Shown: positions 29,235 to 38,467, counted from the stretch's first letter. The stretch is DNA of 64,000 bases from Marinifilum_A sediminis (GCA_947496465.1 CANMCX010000001.1:310001-374000), one strand, 5' to 3'. Numbers and translations are program-made. Notes: generated from the sequence alone by a model not told the origin.

Positions 29235-31070
29235 TTACAATTGTCGAATAGCTCCTTTGTCTGCTGATGAAACTAATTTTGAATAAGCCTGGAGTGCTTT
29301 TGACACTTCTCTCCCTCTACCTCTTGGGGTAAAAGCTCTATCTCCAAAACTGAGTTCTTCTGCTCTCCTGCTTTCCAGTTCTTCCTCCGAAATACAGATA
29401 TTAAGTGTTCGATTTGGAATGCTAATTTCAATTTCATCTCCTTCTTTTATCAGAGCAATTGCTCCTCCTGCTCCTGCTTCTGGCGAAACATGACCTATCG
29501 ATAAACCTGAAGTTCCTCCTGAAAATCTTCCATCGGTAATCAGTGCACATTTAGCGCCCAATCCCATTGATTTCAAATAAGATGTTGGATAAAGCATCTC
29601 TTGCATTCCTGGTCCTCCCGAAGGTCCTTCGTAGCGAATGACCACCACATCACCAGCATTAATTTGCTTGGTCAGAATTGCTTCACATGCGTCACGCTGT
29701 GACTGATAAACTTTAGCTCTTCCTTTAAAATTGAAAACCTCCTCAGCCACACCTGCTGTCTTCACAACGCATCCATCAGGAGCGATATTCCCGAACAGTA
29801 CAGCTAATCCACCATCCTGAGTATAGGCATTCTTCATGCTTCGAATACATCCATTTTTTCTGTCCTGATCTAAATCTGCATAGACTTCATTCTGAGAGGC
29901 AAAACTTAAGTTTCTGCCTTTTCTTCCTGGTGCCGAATAGTAATTCGCCAATGCTTTATCCGAAACTTTTTCTGACGTAAGATTGTTTTCTTCCAATGCC
30001 ATTTTCAGGCTTGGATAATCCACACGATAAACATTTGTTTTTAGTAATCCGCCATCTGCCAGTTCACCAAGAATACTCATGATACCTCCTGCACGATTTA
30101 CATCTTCTATGTAATATTTTTCTGAATTCGGTGCCACCTTACACAAGTTTGGAGTCTTGCGAGACAGCTTATCCATATCTTCCATTGTAAAATCAACTCC
30201 TGCTTCATGAGCAATTGCCAATAAATGAAGAACCGTATTGGTTGAACCTCCCATGGCAATATCCAATGTCATCGCATTTTCGAATGCTTCGAACGTAGCT
30301 ATGGATCTTGGCAAAACACTATCATCTCCATCTCTGTAATATCTATTGGTGATGTTTACAATGCATTCTGCAGCATCCAAAAATAGTTGTTTGCGATTTT
30401 TGTGAGTAGCCAATACTGTTCCATTTCCTGGAAGTGCCAAACCAAGTGCTTCATTCAAACAATTCATTGAATTTGCAGTAAACATACCCGAACAGGATCC
30501 GCAAGTTGGGCACGCCGATTCTTCAATCTCCTGCATGCGTTCATCACTCACGCTATCATCACCAGCCTTTACCATGGCATCAACCAAATCAAGCTTTTCA
30601 CCTTTCGATTCACCTGCTTCCATAGGACCGCCCGATACAAAAACAGCAGGGATATTCAAACGCATTGCAGCCATCATCATTCCCGGTGTAATCTTATCAC
30701 AATTCGAAATGCAAATCATTGCATCTACTTTGTGTCCATTACAAACATATTCAACACTATCAGCGATCACATCTCGCGATGGCAAGGAATACAACATTCC
30801 GTCGTGTCCCATGGCTATGCCATCATCGATTGCTATAGTATTGAATTCAGCAGCAAAAAAACCAGCTTTTTCGATCTCCTTTTTCACCATTTGCCCAACA
30901 TCTTTCAAATGAACATGTCCAGGTACAAACTGTGAGAAAGAGTTCACTACGGCGATAACCGGCTTCCCAAACATCTCCTCTTTCATACCATTGGCACGCC
31001 AAAGACTACGGGCTCCAGCCATTCGTCGACCTTGTGTGGTTTGATTGCTACGTAGTTGATTTTTATACAT
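29235..31070 (-). CDS. ilvD: Dihydroxy-acid dehydratase
   Basis: 611 residues. Iron-sulfur cysteines in SNCDKITPG and CPTCGSCSGMFTANSMN; further family signatures GGSTNTVLHLLA and TDGRFSGGTSGLSIGHVSPEA. It dehydrates the dihydroxy acids to 2-oxoisovalerate and 2-oxo-3-methylvalerate. It is the first gene of the ilvDBNC unit, preceded by a 350-base leader with two attenuator modules, so its transcription is probably the main control point for isoleucine and valine. Confidence 0.96.
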   Translation of the reverse strand: MYKNQLRSNQTTQGRRMAGARSLWRANGMKEEMFGKPVIAVVNSFSQFVPGHVHLKDVGQMVKKEIEKAGFFAAEFNTIAIDDGIAMGHDGMLYSLPSRDVIADSVEYVCNGHKVDAMICISNCDKITPGMMMAAMRLNIPAVFVSGGPMEAGESKGEKLDLVDAMVKAGDDSVSDERMQEIEESACPTCGSCSGMFTANSMNCLNEALGLALPGNGTVLATHKNRKQLFLDAAECIVNITNRYYRDGDDSVLPRSIATFEAFENAMTLDIAMGGSTNTVLHLLAIAHEAGVDFTMEDMDKLSRKTPNLCKVAPNSEKYYIEDVNRAGGIMSILGELADGGLLKTNVYRVDYPSLKMALEENNLTSEKVSDKALANYYSAPGRKGRNLSFASQNEVYADLDQDRKNGCIRSMKNAYTQDGGLAVLFGNIAPDGCVVKTAGVAEEVFNFKGRAKVYQSQRDACEAILTKQINAGDVVVIRYEGPSGGPGMQEMLYPTSYLKSMGLGAKCALITDGRFSGGTSGLSIGHVSPEAGAGGAIALIKEGDEIEISIPNRTLNICISEEELESRRAEELSFGDRAFTPRGRGREVSKALQAYSKLVSSADKGAIRQL

Positions 31071-31128
31071 TTTGGTTAATTCGTTAAATAGTTATTTTGT
31101 GTTTGTCTTCATTTTGAGCAAAAAAAAA

Positions 31129-31152
31129 CGCTCTTCCGTTTCGGGAAGAGCG
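31129..31152 (-). terminator. Second (proximal) attenuator terminator of ilvD
   Basis: Minus-strand arms CGCTCTTCC / GGAAGAGCG (9 bp, perfect) with a 6-base loop, followed by nine T. It starts 25 bases past the stop of the proximal leader peptide and ends about 60 bases before ilvD. Confidence 0.9.
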
Positions 31153-31176
31153 CTCATAATTTCGTTTGATTCGAAG

Positions 31177-31266
31177 TTATTGTGTGTGCACGTCTTCCCT
31201 GATCCTCATTAGAATAATGACGATAGAAATAATAATGACGATAATGACTACGTTAAATGATAACAT
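31177..31266 (-). CDS. ilv leader peptide 2 (proximal)
   Basis: 29 residues from ATG at 31266 to TAA at 31177. Residues 6-19 read VVIIVIIISIVIIL: eight Ile, four Val, one Leu and one Ser. All three branched-chain amino acids are sampled, as expected for a multivalent ilv attenuator. The frame is closely followed by a strong terminator and then by ilvD. It is too short for normal gene calling. The codon bias is seen directly; function is inferred from known ilv leaders. Confidence 0.85.
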   Translation of the reverse strand: MLSFNVVIIVIIISIVIILMRIREDVHTQ

Positions 31267-31285
31267 ACAATAACCTGATAAAAAG

Positions 31286-31313
31286 AAAGCCTCTTCGTTT
31301 CGGAAGAGGCTTT
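31286..31313 (-). terminator. First (distal) attenuator terminator of ilvD
   Basis: Minus-strand arms AAAGCCTCTTC / GAAGAGGCTTT (11 bp, perfect), 6-base loop, then CTTTTT. It lies 39 bases past the stop of the distal leader peptide and 19 bases before the ATG of the proximal one. Confidence 0.9.
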
Positions 31314-31352
31314 GATATTTTGTAAAACTAATTTCGTTTAATTTAAATATGC

Positions 31353-31421
31353 TCAACCTCGATTCGTGTCCAGAAGGACGCGAATAATGACGTTAATAAT
31401 AATGACTGTATTAAATTGCAT
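31353..31421 (-). CDS. ilv leader peptide 1 (distal)
   Basis: 22 residues from ATG at 31421 to TGA at 31353. Residues 6-17 read VIIINVIIRVLL: five Ile, three Val, two Leu. It is followed by the first terminator. Together with the second module it forms two attenuators in series, which would require both ribosomes to stall for read-through into ilvD. Its predicted start lies about 90 bases after the proposed promoter. Confidence 0.8.
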   Translation of the reverse strand: MQFNTVIIINVIIRVLLDTNRG

Positions 31422-31469
31422 ATCTTTTTTTTCTTGTTCGAATCTTTAAAGATTCATTTTGTTTTTAAC

Positions 31470-31520
31470 TTTGTCAACGAACATTTACAATCCTTCTTTC
31501 GATCTGATTACGTTGACAAA
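31470..31520. promoter_or_regulatory. Inverted repeat overlapping the ilv promoter
   Basis: Perfect 10-bp inverted repeat TTTGTCAACG (31470-31479) and CGTTGACAAA (31511-31520), spaced by 31 bases. One arm overlaps the proposed -7 element, so it could be an operator, or in RNA a hairpin at the very 5' end of the leader. Confidence 0.4.
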
Positions 31521-31547
31521 TCTATGTGACAAATGTATGTGAAAAAA
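31517..31547 (-). promoter_or_regulatory. Promoter of the ilv unit
   Basis: Minus-strand TAGATTTG (31517-31524) matches TAnnTTTG; 19 bases upstream is TTTT (31544-31547), close to TTTG. Predicted start near 31509. The spacing and sequence resemble the leu promoter found here independently. Confidence 0.55.
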
Positions 31548-31874
31548 TCTTCTTTTTCCAAATCTTACGATTCCCAATTGTCCTTTTCCACTAATATTTC
31601 TTCTAAATAAAAAATACAACACATTGATTTACTGTGCTTTTTATTTTTAAATGTTTTTTATTAAAATGTAAGCTTCAATTCCGAAATAATGTGAAAAGAT
31701 ATTTTATGCAAAGCTTTGCATCAATTGATCTGAGACAAATTATTTCCCTTACATCGCCTTAAAAAAGAAAGGTTATTGAAATTTTATTATCAACAACCTT
31801 CATTTTTAATAAATCTTTTACTCAATGTTTTTAAATGATAACCTCACCGCTCTAATTATAATATTCATGGAAAT
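31548..31874. other. Gene-free stretch upstream of the ilv promoter
   Basis: About 330 very AT-rich bases. The only structure I see is the terminator at 31769-31800 belonging to the genes to the right; the rest shows no credible gene or repeat. Confidence 0.5.
31769..31800 (-). terminator. Terminator after the YtxH/holin-like gene trio
   Basis: 11-bp arms AAGGTTATTGA / TCAACAACCTT with one mismatch and a 10-base loop; on the minus strand followed by TCTTTTTT. It lies 75 bases past the stop of the 67-residue gene. Confidence 0.65.
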
Positions 31875-32078
31875 TTAAGTTTTAGGTTTCTTCCGAATTA
31901 ATCCTCCAATTAGCCTCCCCACCCAATTACCTATACTTTCTTGAAATAGGTTTTCAATACTATAATTCGTTTTAGCATTACGAAAAAAATATTTCAATTT
32001 GTACCCAGCCAACTCCTTTTCAAGATATAAGCGATACCTCTCTCTTTCAATATCTTTCAGCGAATGAAATCGTTTCAT
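31875..32078 (-). CDS. Conserved small protein of the YtxH/holin-like cluster
   Basis: 67 residues, highly basic, with a charged N-terminal helix (SLKDIERERYRLYLEKELAGYKLKYF) and a C-terminal amphipathic stretch (IGNWVGRLIGGLIRKKPKT). No known domain recognised. It ends a run of three short same-strand genes (YtxH, holin-like membrane protein, this one) that I recall as a common Bacteroidota arrangement linked to stress and envelope. Function unknown. Confidence 0.6.
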   Translation of the reverse strand: MKRFHSLKDIERERYRLYLEKELAGYKLKYFFRNAKTNYSIENLFQESIGNWVGRLIGGLIRKKPKT

Positions 32079-32170
32079 ATAGAATCTTCTTTTACAGAAT
32101 CCTGTAGTAATTATTAATGTCTAAAATAATTATCTCGTAAGTGTAATGTTCGAATCAATTGAATTCAGTT

Positions 32171-32533
32171 TTATTTACTTTTTCTCTCCTCCTCTTTGTA
32201 TAGTAATTGATAGAAGATTTTGATTAAAGGGCGCTCAATCAATGGTTTCTTAAGCAAGTAAACCAAGAGTAACAAAAGCAGATAAATGAAAGCTACGCAT
32301 AGATAACCAACTGGTTCATTTTCCAACAAATTGCCTAACCATATTGCTAAAGCAAAACCGAAAAGTAGTAAAGCTAATATCAACAGTACGAAAACTACTG
32401 CAATAAACGTCATGGCTACGACGAGTCGTATTAATTTTTCGAAACCGGCAAACTTATAATATTCAACATTAGAGTCAAAATACTCAATTAGTAATTCTTT
32501 CAATTGCGTGAATTGTTCGGCGAGCTTTTCCAA
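32171..32533 (-). CDS. Phage-holin-3-6-like (DUF1469) membrane protein
   Basis: 120 residues with two transmembrane helices (about 36-61, VVAMTFIAVVFVLLILALLLF; about 75-95, GYLCVAFIYLLLLLLVYLL), preceded by an amphipathic helix. This layout is that of the Phage_holin_3_6 family, which despite its name is usually a chromosomal envelope protein paired with YtxH proteins. It is 70 bases after the ytxH gene. Confidence 0.65.
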   Translation of the reverse strand: MEKLAEQFTQLKELLIEYFDSNVEYYKFAGFEKLIRLVVAMTFIAVVFVLLILALLLFGFALAIWLGNLLENEPVGYLCVAFIYLLLLLLVYLLKKPLIERPLIKIFYQLLYKEEERKSK

Positions 32534-32603
32534 TACTTTTTGATTTAGTAAACTGATTCTTTAACAATCTAATTCCAGTAATAAGCAGTCTTCAAAAAGA
32601 AGG

Positions 32604-32870
32604 TTAAACCGCCTCCTCTTCTTTTGTCTCTTTTCTTCTGAAGTCTTCTAACTTCTTCTCTAACTCCACAATTAGTTCGTCCATTTTAACCCGCATTTTC
32701 TCCATATTTTTATCGAAAGCGGCATCCATTTCCTCAACCTTTTCTTTTGCTTTCGCCTTCACTTTCTTACGAGTTACCTCCCCTTTATCAGGAGCGTATA
32801 AAACACCTAATCCAACTCCAATTGCACAACCAGCTAAAAAACCTGCAATAATTCCTCCTGTACTTGACAT
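32604..32870 (-). CDS. YtxH domain protein
   Basis: 88 residues: a glycine-rich membrane-inserting N-terminus (GGIIAGFLAGCAIGVGLGVLYAPDKGEVTRKK, the YtxH signature) followed by a long charged coiled coil (about 35-88). YtxH proteins are general-stress-related membrane-associated proteins; a biochemical role is not established. First gene of the trio. Confidence 0.8.
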   Translation of the reverse strand: MSSTGGIIAGFLAGCAIGVGLGVLYAPDKGEVTRKKVKAKAKEKVEEMDAAFDKNMEKMRVKMDELIVELEKKLEDFRRKETKEEEAV

Positions 32871-33263
32871 AGCATATGATTTTTTAATGAAACAATAAAT
32901 CGATCACAATAATCTGATGTATAACACCTTACATAAAGTTAAGGAATTTTACTTCAGCAGTCAATTTTTTCGTTGCCCGGCAATCACTTTATTTTAAAAA
33001 GCGGATGTTGCAATTCTTTGGACGCCTGGAAGCTTGTTATCCAAAAACAAGGTATTATTAAATCCATGATGATATTTACAAGTATCTACTATACATTTTC
33101 CACTTAGGTAGCTAAGCAACTCCACCACTAACATCAGTATTACCTACAAAATCTTATTCATTCCTTGTAATTGAGCAAACACAATTAAATTAAAACAATG
33201 AATCCTCTTATTATTAATAATAAGAGGATTCTAATGAGTTTTAAAACTTACATTTTTTATTTT
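32871..33263. other. Gene-free stretch between ytxH and the FtsX-type gene
   Basis: 393 bases. It holds a 30-bp palindrome (33201-33230). A 46-codon minus-strand frame (32994-33134) is open but has no recognisable features, so it is not called as a gene. The ytxH promoter should lie at the left end, but no clear TAnnTTTG was found. Confidence 0.45.
33201..33230 (-). terminator. Palindrome, probable terminator of the FtsX-type gene
   Basis: Perfect 30-bp palindrome (AATCCTCTTATTATT and its complement) 34 bases past the stop. It lacks a loop and a strong T run, so termination is likely but not certain. Confidence 0.5.
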
Positions 33264-35669
33264 TTACTCGTACTTTATTGATTTTATTGGATTTAAATTT
33301 GCCGTTTTGTATGATTGATAACTAATCGTTAGCAGTGCAATAAAACCGACAAGAAAAACAGGAACCACAAATAGATAAAGGGATATTTCCATTTTATATG
33401 CAAAACTCTCCAACCAAGTATCCAATGCATAATAAAAAAGAGGAAACATAAGTACAGTAGCTAATATCAGTAATTTTAAATAATCTTTAGACAACATGAG
33501 TAGTAAGCCTTGTACACTTGCTCCCATTACTTTTCGAACCCCAATCTCTTTTCTTCTTTGATTGGCACTAAATGCCGATAAGCTCAGTAAACCCAATGAA
33601 GTAATGATGATTCCCAGAAGTGCAAAGATTCCAAATACTTTCCCAAAACGTTCATCATCGCCATATTGTGCTTCGTATGATTCTTTTAACACATAATAAT
33701 CGAATGGATTACCAGCGAACATTTCCTGATAGCTTTTCTCAATATCTCTTATGGTTTCATTTGTTAGTCCCCCATTCAATTTTACCGATAAATAGCCTAA
33801 AAGCCCCGGTCTTGTATGAAAAATAATAGGTTCGAATTCCTCCTTAGGTGAACGGTGAGCATAATTTTTAATAACACCAATCACCTTTCTCTTTGCCTTA
33901 TGTAAGAATATATTTTTACCCACTGCATCTTCAGGATGATCAAATCCCAAATGGTGGGCTGCCTTAGCATTAATAACCACTGTCTTAGCGTCCGACACAA
34001 ATTCTTTTGAGAAATTTCTTCCTTTAAGCATCTTCATCTCATACAAATCAAGAAATTCTTCGTTTACTTGAATTAATCTATAGTTCTTGCTACTAGTTGG
34101 TTCATCTCCCTCTTTGTAAATACTACCCAAATTCGATTTTATTGCCTCTCCAGGGACGTAAGATGAATAGGCGACGGTGTGGATATTAGGCTGACGCATC
34201 AATTCCATCCGAAAGACATCTCTTTTCGATAAAAGAGTTGAATCTCCCACCATAGGTGTACCCAACACAATCACATCCTCCTTATTGAATCCAGGATCTG
34301 CTTTGCGCATAAAGTTCAATTGCCCCATTACACTTAAAGTTCCTGCTATCAAAACAATTGAAATTACAAATTGCAATAACACCAGTCCTTTTCTTAGCAT
34401 TAAACCCGATCGACTTCCCTTGTATTCACCTTTCAGCATTTTATTCATATCGGTAAAACTTAATCCCCAAACCGGATACATCCCCGACAGGAAAATTCCG
34501 ATAAATAGCATCCCAAATAAACTTGTATACAACCATGCATGCTGCCAGATTTTATATGATTCGGGTATTCCACTTAAACTCTTAAACAAGGGCGTGAACA
34601 ATTCCAGAAATATCATTGACAAACATACTGCCAACAAATTAATGAAAATGGCTTCCATTAAAAATTGCAAAACAATCTTTGATCTCGAGGCTCCAACTAC
34701 TTTTCGTAATCCAACCTCTTTTGCTCTTCCGATATAGGATATGGTGGATAGGTTTAAGAAATTTACCCAGGCAATTAGAATGATGAAATAGGCAATTATA
34801 TCGAGAAAATTAACCGTTTTGATATCTCCATTGGCTTCCAATTCCTGCATGTAATGCGAAGTCAAATGTATGTCTTCTATCGGCTGCAAGTAGAAAAACA
34901 TTTCCAACTGATATTTCTTTAAAACATCAGCAATTCTATCCTTTAATAAAGGCGGTATTTTTGATTCTACCTGTTTTGGATCCGTACCATCTTTCAAACG
35001 CACATAAGTATAAAAACCGCTATACAACCACGATTTCATAACTTGTGGACCATAAAGTTTGGCTAAAGTTGAATATGAAATTAAGATATCTGTCGAGCAA
35101 TGAACATTCTTTGGACGATCTTTAAACACACCTTTTACTTCCAATTTTAACTCCTTATTCATGCTCAGGAATTTCCCCATAGGATCCTCATCCTTAAAGT
35201 ACTTTTTCGCAACTGATTCTGAAATAACCACTGAATTTTCTGCAAGCAGAGCCTGATCCGAATTTCCTTTCATAAAATCGAAAGAAAACATTTTTAAATA
35301 CTCATTATCTGCCCAAAAAGCCTTTTCTTCCTGAAACACTTGTTCTTTATAGGAATAAATACCTGTTGCATTATAGGCATGAGCACATGCCTCAATTTCA
35401 GGAAAAGATTCTATTAATGCATCGCCTACTGCCGGACATGCCGATGCAAAGCGAATCTCGTCTCCTTTTTCGGAATGCCGTTCCCAACGCACGCGATAAA
35501 TGGTATTGCTATCCTTGTAAAAACTGTCGTAGCTTTTTTGATAGTTGACATACATGGAGATAAACAGGCAAGCTGTTATTCCAATGGCTAATCCGAGAAT
35601 ATTTACCAAAGTAAATACACGGTTCTTCATCAGATTGCGATAAGCAATTCGGAAATAGTTTCGTATCAT
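33264..35669 (-). CDS. FtsX/MacB-type ABC transporter permease
   Basis: 801 residues from the ATG at 35669 (a TTG at 35705 would add 12 residues but begins outside the family's usual MIRNYFRIAYRNLMKNR start). Layout: TM helix about 20-40, periplasmic MacB_PCD domain, three TM helices (about 270-400), a second periplasmic domain, three more TM helices (about 690-790). The repeated EVGLRKVVGAS and EIGVRKVMGAS motifs just before the TM bundles are diagnostic of FtsX domains. Such permeases move lipoproteins, peptides or signals. No ATPase gene is adjacent, so it must use one encoded elsewhere. Confidence 0.85.
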   Translation of the reverse strand: MIRNYFRIAYRNLMKNRVFTLVNILGLAIGITACLFISMYVNYQKSYDSFYKDSNTIYRVRWERHSEKGDEIRFASACPAVGDALIESFPEIEACAHAYNATGIYSYKEQVFQEEKAFWADNEYLKMFSFDFMKGNSDQALLAENSVVISESVAKKYFKDEDPMGKFLSMNKELKLEVKGVFKDRPKNVHCSTDILISYSTLAKLYGPQVMKSWLYSGFYTYVRLKDGTDPKQVESKIPPLLKDRIADVLKKYQLEMFFYLQPIEDIHLTSHYMQELEANGDIKTVNFLDIIAYFIILIAWVNFLNLSTISYIGRAKEVGLRKVVGASRSKIVLQFLMEAIFINLLAVCLSMIFLELFTPLFKSLSGIPESYKIWQHAWLYTSLFGMLFIGIFLSGMYPVWGLSFTDMNKMLKGEYKGSRSGLMLRKGLVLLQFVISIVLIAGTLSVMGQLNFMRKADPGFNKEDVIVLGTPMVGDSTLLSKRDVFRMELMRQPNIHTVAYSSYVPGEAIKSNLGSIYKEGDEPTSSKNYRLIQVNEEFLDLYEMKMLKGRNFSKEFVSDAKTVVINAKAAHHLGFDHPEDAVGKNIFLHKAKRKVIGVIKNYAHRSPKEEFEPIIFHTRPGLLGYLSVKLNGGLTNETIRDIEKSYQEMFAGNPFDYYVLKESYEAQYGDDERFGKVFGIFALLGIIITSLGLLSLSAFSANQRRKEIGVRKVMGASVQGLLLMLSKDYLKLLILATVLMFPLFYYALDTWLESFAYKMEISLYLFVVPVFLVGFIALLTISYQSYKTANLNPIKSIKYE

Positions 35670-35901
35670 TTTTAAGTTTGGGTTGTTTTTCTCCTTACTT
35701 AACAAACGCTATACCACCTAAGATTTATTATTAGTAAGCAGATACTTAACCTAATTAAATTTAATATCAAGGAAAGTAAATGTGATCGATTACGCACAGT
35801 GATTGTTCGTTTTCAGAACATTATATGGATTAGAATTTACATGAAGGAAACCCTATTGAACTACTATTTAAAATAGAATTATAAACTTGAACTAATTGCA
35901 A

Positions 35902-37365
35902 CTACACTTTTTCGACCTTCTTAATGCCACGACGGTTGAAGATGATTCGATAACGACGATAGCTAGTTTCATCATCGAGTTTAAAGCGGAGAACCATATT
36001 CATAAAGTACACCTTTTCGCCTGATAGTTTTTCAAAGCTATCTTCGTTCAAATAGTAGAGCGGCTTCTCTGGATTATCCATCTTTTGAATGAAACGAGAA
36101 ACATTAAAACGAATGATGTCTGCCACACCCGTAATGTTATAATTGCCATAAGAATTGTCCAATGCTTTTTGGTCTAATCGAAGTAACTTTCGATAGAAGA
36201 TGATCTTCTCGCCCACACCACGACTTTCAATATCAATAATACGAGAGCGATTGCGGTGTTTTCTTACACGCAAAGGCACAGAATCTTCCGATACAAAATC
36301 GAAACTCTCTTTACACCAACCAATTTTTTCATCGCCTTTTACCCTAATCACCGTTTTATGATCGAAGAATCGCTTGTTAATTTTCCCCACCAGATAGTGA
36401 CGACTTAGGTCCTTTATCCTATCCTTAAGCATGTAAATAATTACCAAAGCAACATATAAAGGAATGGTGAATGCGCCCAAACTCTTTTGGAAAATAAAGG
36501 TAAGAGCAGCACCAATAATCATCGCCAATCCGGCAGCCACACTGTAAAGCAACTGCATCATAAAAACACCTTCTTTCTTGGTTCTGGATGAAAGCAACAA
36601 TTGACCTTCGAAATATTTATTGAATACGCCCCGGCGATGCACCAACCATCTATTTTTATCGGAAGATTCTTTCTCAACCACCAAATATCCCTGAGAGCGC
36701 TTGTAAGCAAGCTCATCTTTTATCAGCTTTATGATATCATCCTTATATTGCTCGAAATCGGATGCATGCATTTTTCGTAAGCCCCGATGCAGGTAGTGAG
36801 TATGTTGCTCCAACTGATTGCTCATGAACTCATCCCCGAATAAGAAATAATCGAACATCTCCTTTCGCATGGTGGGAACGTTCACAATTCGCCGCAAATC
36901 GCGATAATGTTCCGTAATTCTCTTTACATTATCAAGATACTCCTCAATCAGAAAACGCCGGTCATCCGCCTTCTCATTCCGCAAAATATGTTGAATTTCC
37001 TTATGCAGTGCCGATTTTAGAATGGAATGAAACATGCGAATATGATACTCATAATTGGCTTCATTCTTTGGCGATGGATAATTGGAAACCTTCTTAAAAG
37101 CATCCTCTAGATAAGAAAAAACAGATTGTTTCCCCTGGGCAATTTCCCTTAATGCATAAGGAGGAGTGATCAGTCGAATGTTGGAATTGAAATCATTATA
37201 AAAGTCCTCTTTCTTATAAGTTGATGAATTAATATCCAGTTTACTTGGTATAAATAACCATGTTTTTACCGAAAACTCATTCACCTTTCGATCTTTATGA
37301 GCTTCATAGCCCATCTTAATCTCTACCGAAAACTTATCGTGAACCGTTACAATTTCTTCTATCAT
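35902..37365 (-). CDS. Conserved membrane protein of unknown function
   Basis: 487 residues, not recognised. The N-terminal 260 residues and the C-terminal 165 are soluble and rich in charged residues; between them are two transmembrane helices (about 271-292, LLYSVAAGLAMIIGAALTFIF; about 297-314, FTIPLYVALVIIYML) with a short turn. Both large domains are therefore on the same side, presumably cytoplasmic. The C-terminal part has many basic residues and a YxxYRIIFNRRGIKKVEKV ending. It stands alone with gaps of 137 and 232 bases on either side. Confidence 0.6.
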   Translation of the reverse strand: MIEEIVTVHDKFSVEIKMGYEAHKDRKVNEFSVKTWLFIPSKLDINSSTYKKEDFYNDFNSNIRLITPPYALREIAQGKQSVFSYLEDAFKKVSNYPSPKNEANYEYHIRMFHSILKSALHKEIQHILRNEKADDRRFLIEEYLDNVKRITEHYRDLRRIVNVPTMRKEMFDYFLFGDEFMSNQLEQHTHYLHRGLRKMHASDFEQYKDDIIKLIKDELAYKRSQGYLVVEKESSDKNRWLVHRRGVFNKYFEGQLLLSSRTKKEGVFMMQLLYSVAAGLAMIIGAALTFIFQKSLGAFTIPLYVALVIIYMLKDRIKDLSRHYLVGKINKRFFDHKTVIRVKGDEKIGWCKESFDFVSEDSVPLRVRKHRNRSRIIDIESRGVGEKIIFYRKLLRLDQKALDNSYGNYNITGVADIIRFNVSRFIQKMDNPEKPLYYLNEDSFEKLSGEKVYFMNMVLRFKLDDETSYRRYRIIFNRRGIKKVEKV

Positions 37366-37502
37366 TCGCTACTAATTTAAGATTCAAACTTATGGAATTC
37401 CTCCAAAAGCCAAAGGTACTGAATAATCATGAATCTTATGGCGAGTAAACTGACTGTTTTTAAAGGGATAGAAACGAAAACCTTTGCATTTAATTTGTGG
37501 GT

Positions 37503-38048
37503 TTATGGATTCAAGGGCTCTACTTTATCGGCACAAATGCATACACTGTTGATGTAGTCTTTTCCACTTTCAGCCATCATCTTTCTCAATTTAGCAATGT
37601 ATTTTTTTACAATTTCAACATCAGCACCTGTTTCAATTTTATTGTTTACCCAAGGCTTGTCTTTACATGCGCTATGATCGATGTGGCAAAGTAAGGTTCC
37701 TTCCTTTTCCATTTTATCCACATATGCCTTCTCAATTCGAGTAATTTCAAGCACTCCTTTAACACAAACTACTTGCTTTTTAAGCGATGAATCAAATGCT
37801 TCCTTCTCAGATTTTGGAACAATCTTCACAAGAGCGCCCCCTGGAGATTTTAATTTCATTTTCTTCCCATCGACCCCACACAGGTGCGCAACCAAACCTA
37901 CTATTTCTACCTTCTCACCATGCAGACTATCAGCCTGTGCAATTAAATCTTCTATGCTAATAATTCTATATTCTTCTTTTGTAGACTGTGCTTTTACGGA
38001 TAAAGAGCATACCAACAAAAGAATAAGTAGAGTGATGTTTATTTTCAT
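37503..38048 (-). CDS. Secreted protein, possible OB-fold (tRNA_anti-like)
   Basis: 181 residues with a signal peptide (1-20, cleavage after VKAQ). The segment SIEDLIAQADSLHGEKVEIVGLVAHLC followed by a beta-rich region resembles OB-fold proteins of the tRNA_anti-like or YgiW type; this is a weak structural guess. Several cysteines (in HLCGVDG, VVCVKG, LLCHIDHSACKD and VCICADK) could form disulfides or bind metal. Unknown function; no operon partner. Confidence 0.55.
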   Translation of the reverse strand: MKINITLLILLLVCSLSVKAQSTKEEYRIISIEDLIAQADSLHGEKVEIVGLVAHLCGVDGKKMKLKSPGGALVKIVPKSEKEAFDSSLKKQVVCVKGVLEITRIEKAYVDKMEKEGTLLCHIDHSACKDKPWVNNKIETGADVEIVKKYIAKLRKMMAESGKDYINSVCICADKVEPLNP

Positions 38049-38361
38049 GATTGATGTTTTCGATTTTATTGCACAAGCTATTCTTAGTTGTAAATTAGTG
38101 ATTACTGGTCAATAATTCTCGGATAAATTGGCGCTTCACCCAAACGAGCTTTTCGCGAGTTCATAAGCCTGGTGAATAAACCCGACTCCATTTTTGGTTC
38201 TTAAGAAACAATCTCGTTTGAAACCAACAACATTCCCATTAAAGTAGCCTGTTTAGATTAAGTATCTTCTACCAATTACCCAACTGAAAAAAATATCTAA
38301 ACCAATTTCCACTTTCTGCATGTGTCTATACGATATTAGCATAGAATTCAGAGCGTGTTTT

Positions 38362-38423
38362 GTCAGCCTGCCGTCAGGCGTGCTAAATTGTAACTTTATC
38401 ATTACAAACAGGATCAGGCTGAC
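38362..38423. repeat. Short inverted-repeat element
   Basis: 62-bp segment bounded by perfect 9-bp inverted repeats (GTCAGCCTG / CAGGCTGAC). The GC-rich ends contrast with the AT-rich surroundings, which suggests a mobile or REP-like element; only one copy is in this window. Confidence 0.4.
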
Positions 38424-38435
38424 TTGATTCTTTTG

Positions 38436-38467
38436 TTTACTTTTCTCATCTCAAGGAGAAAAGTAAA
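38436..38467 (-). terminator. Hairpin after the NifX-like gene
   Basis: 12-bp perfect arms (TTTACTTTTCTC / GAGAAAAGTAAA) with an 8-base loop, 25 bases past the stop codon. The minus strand continues CAAAAG without a T run, so termination may be weak. Confidence 0.5.

Noticed and set aside
32994..33134. 46-codon minus-strand frame
   Set aside because: Open, but with no recognisable motif, no partner and no conservation evidence available; chance opening in AT-rich DNA cannot be excluded.
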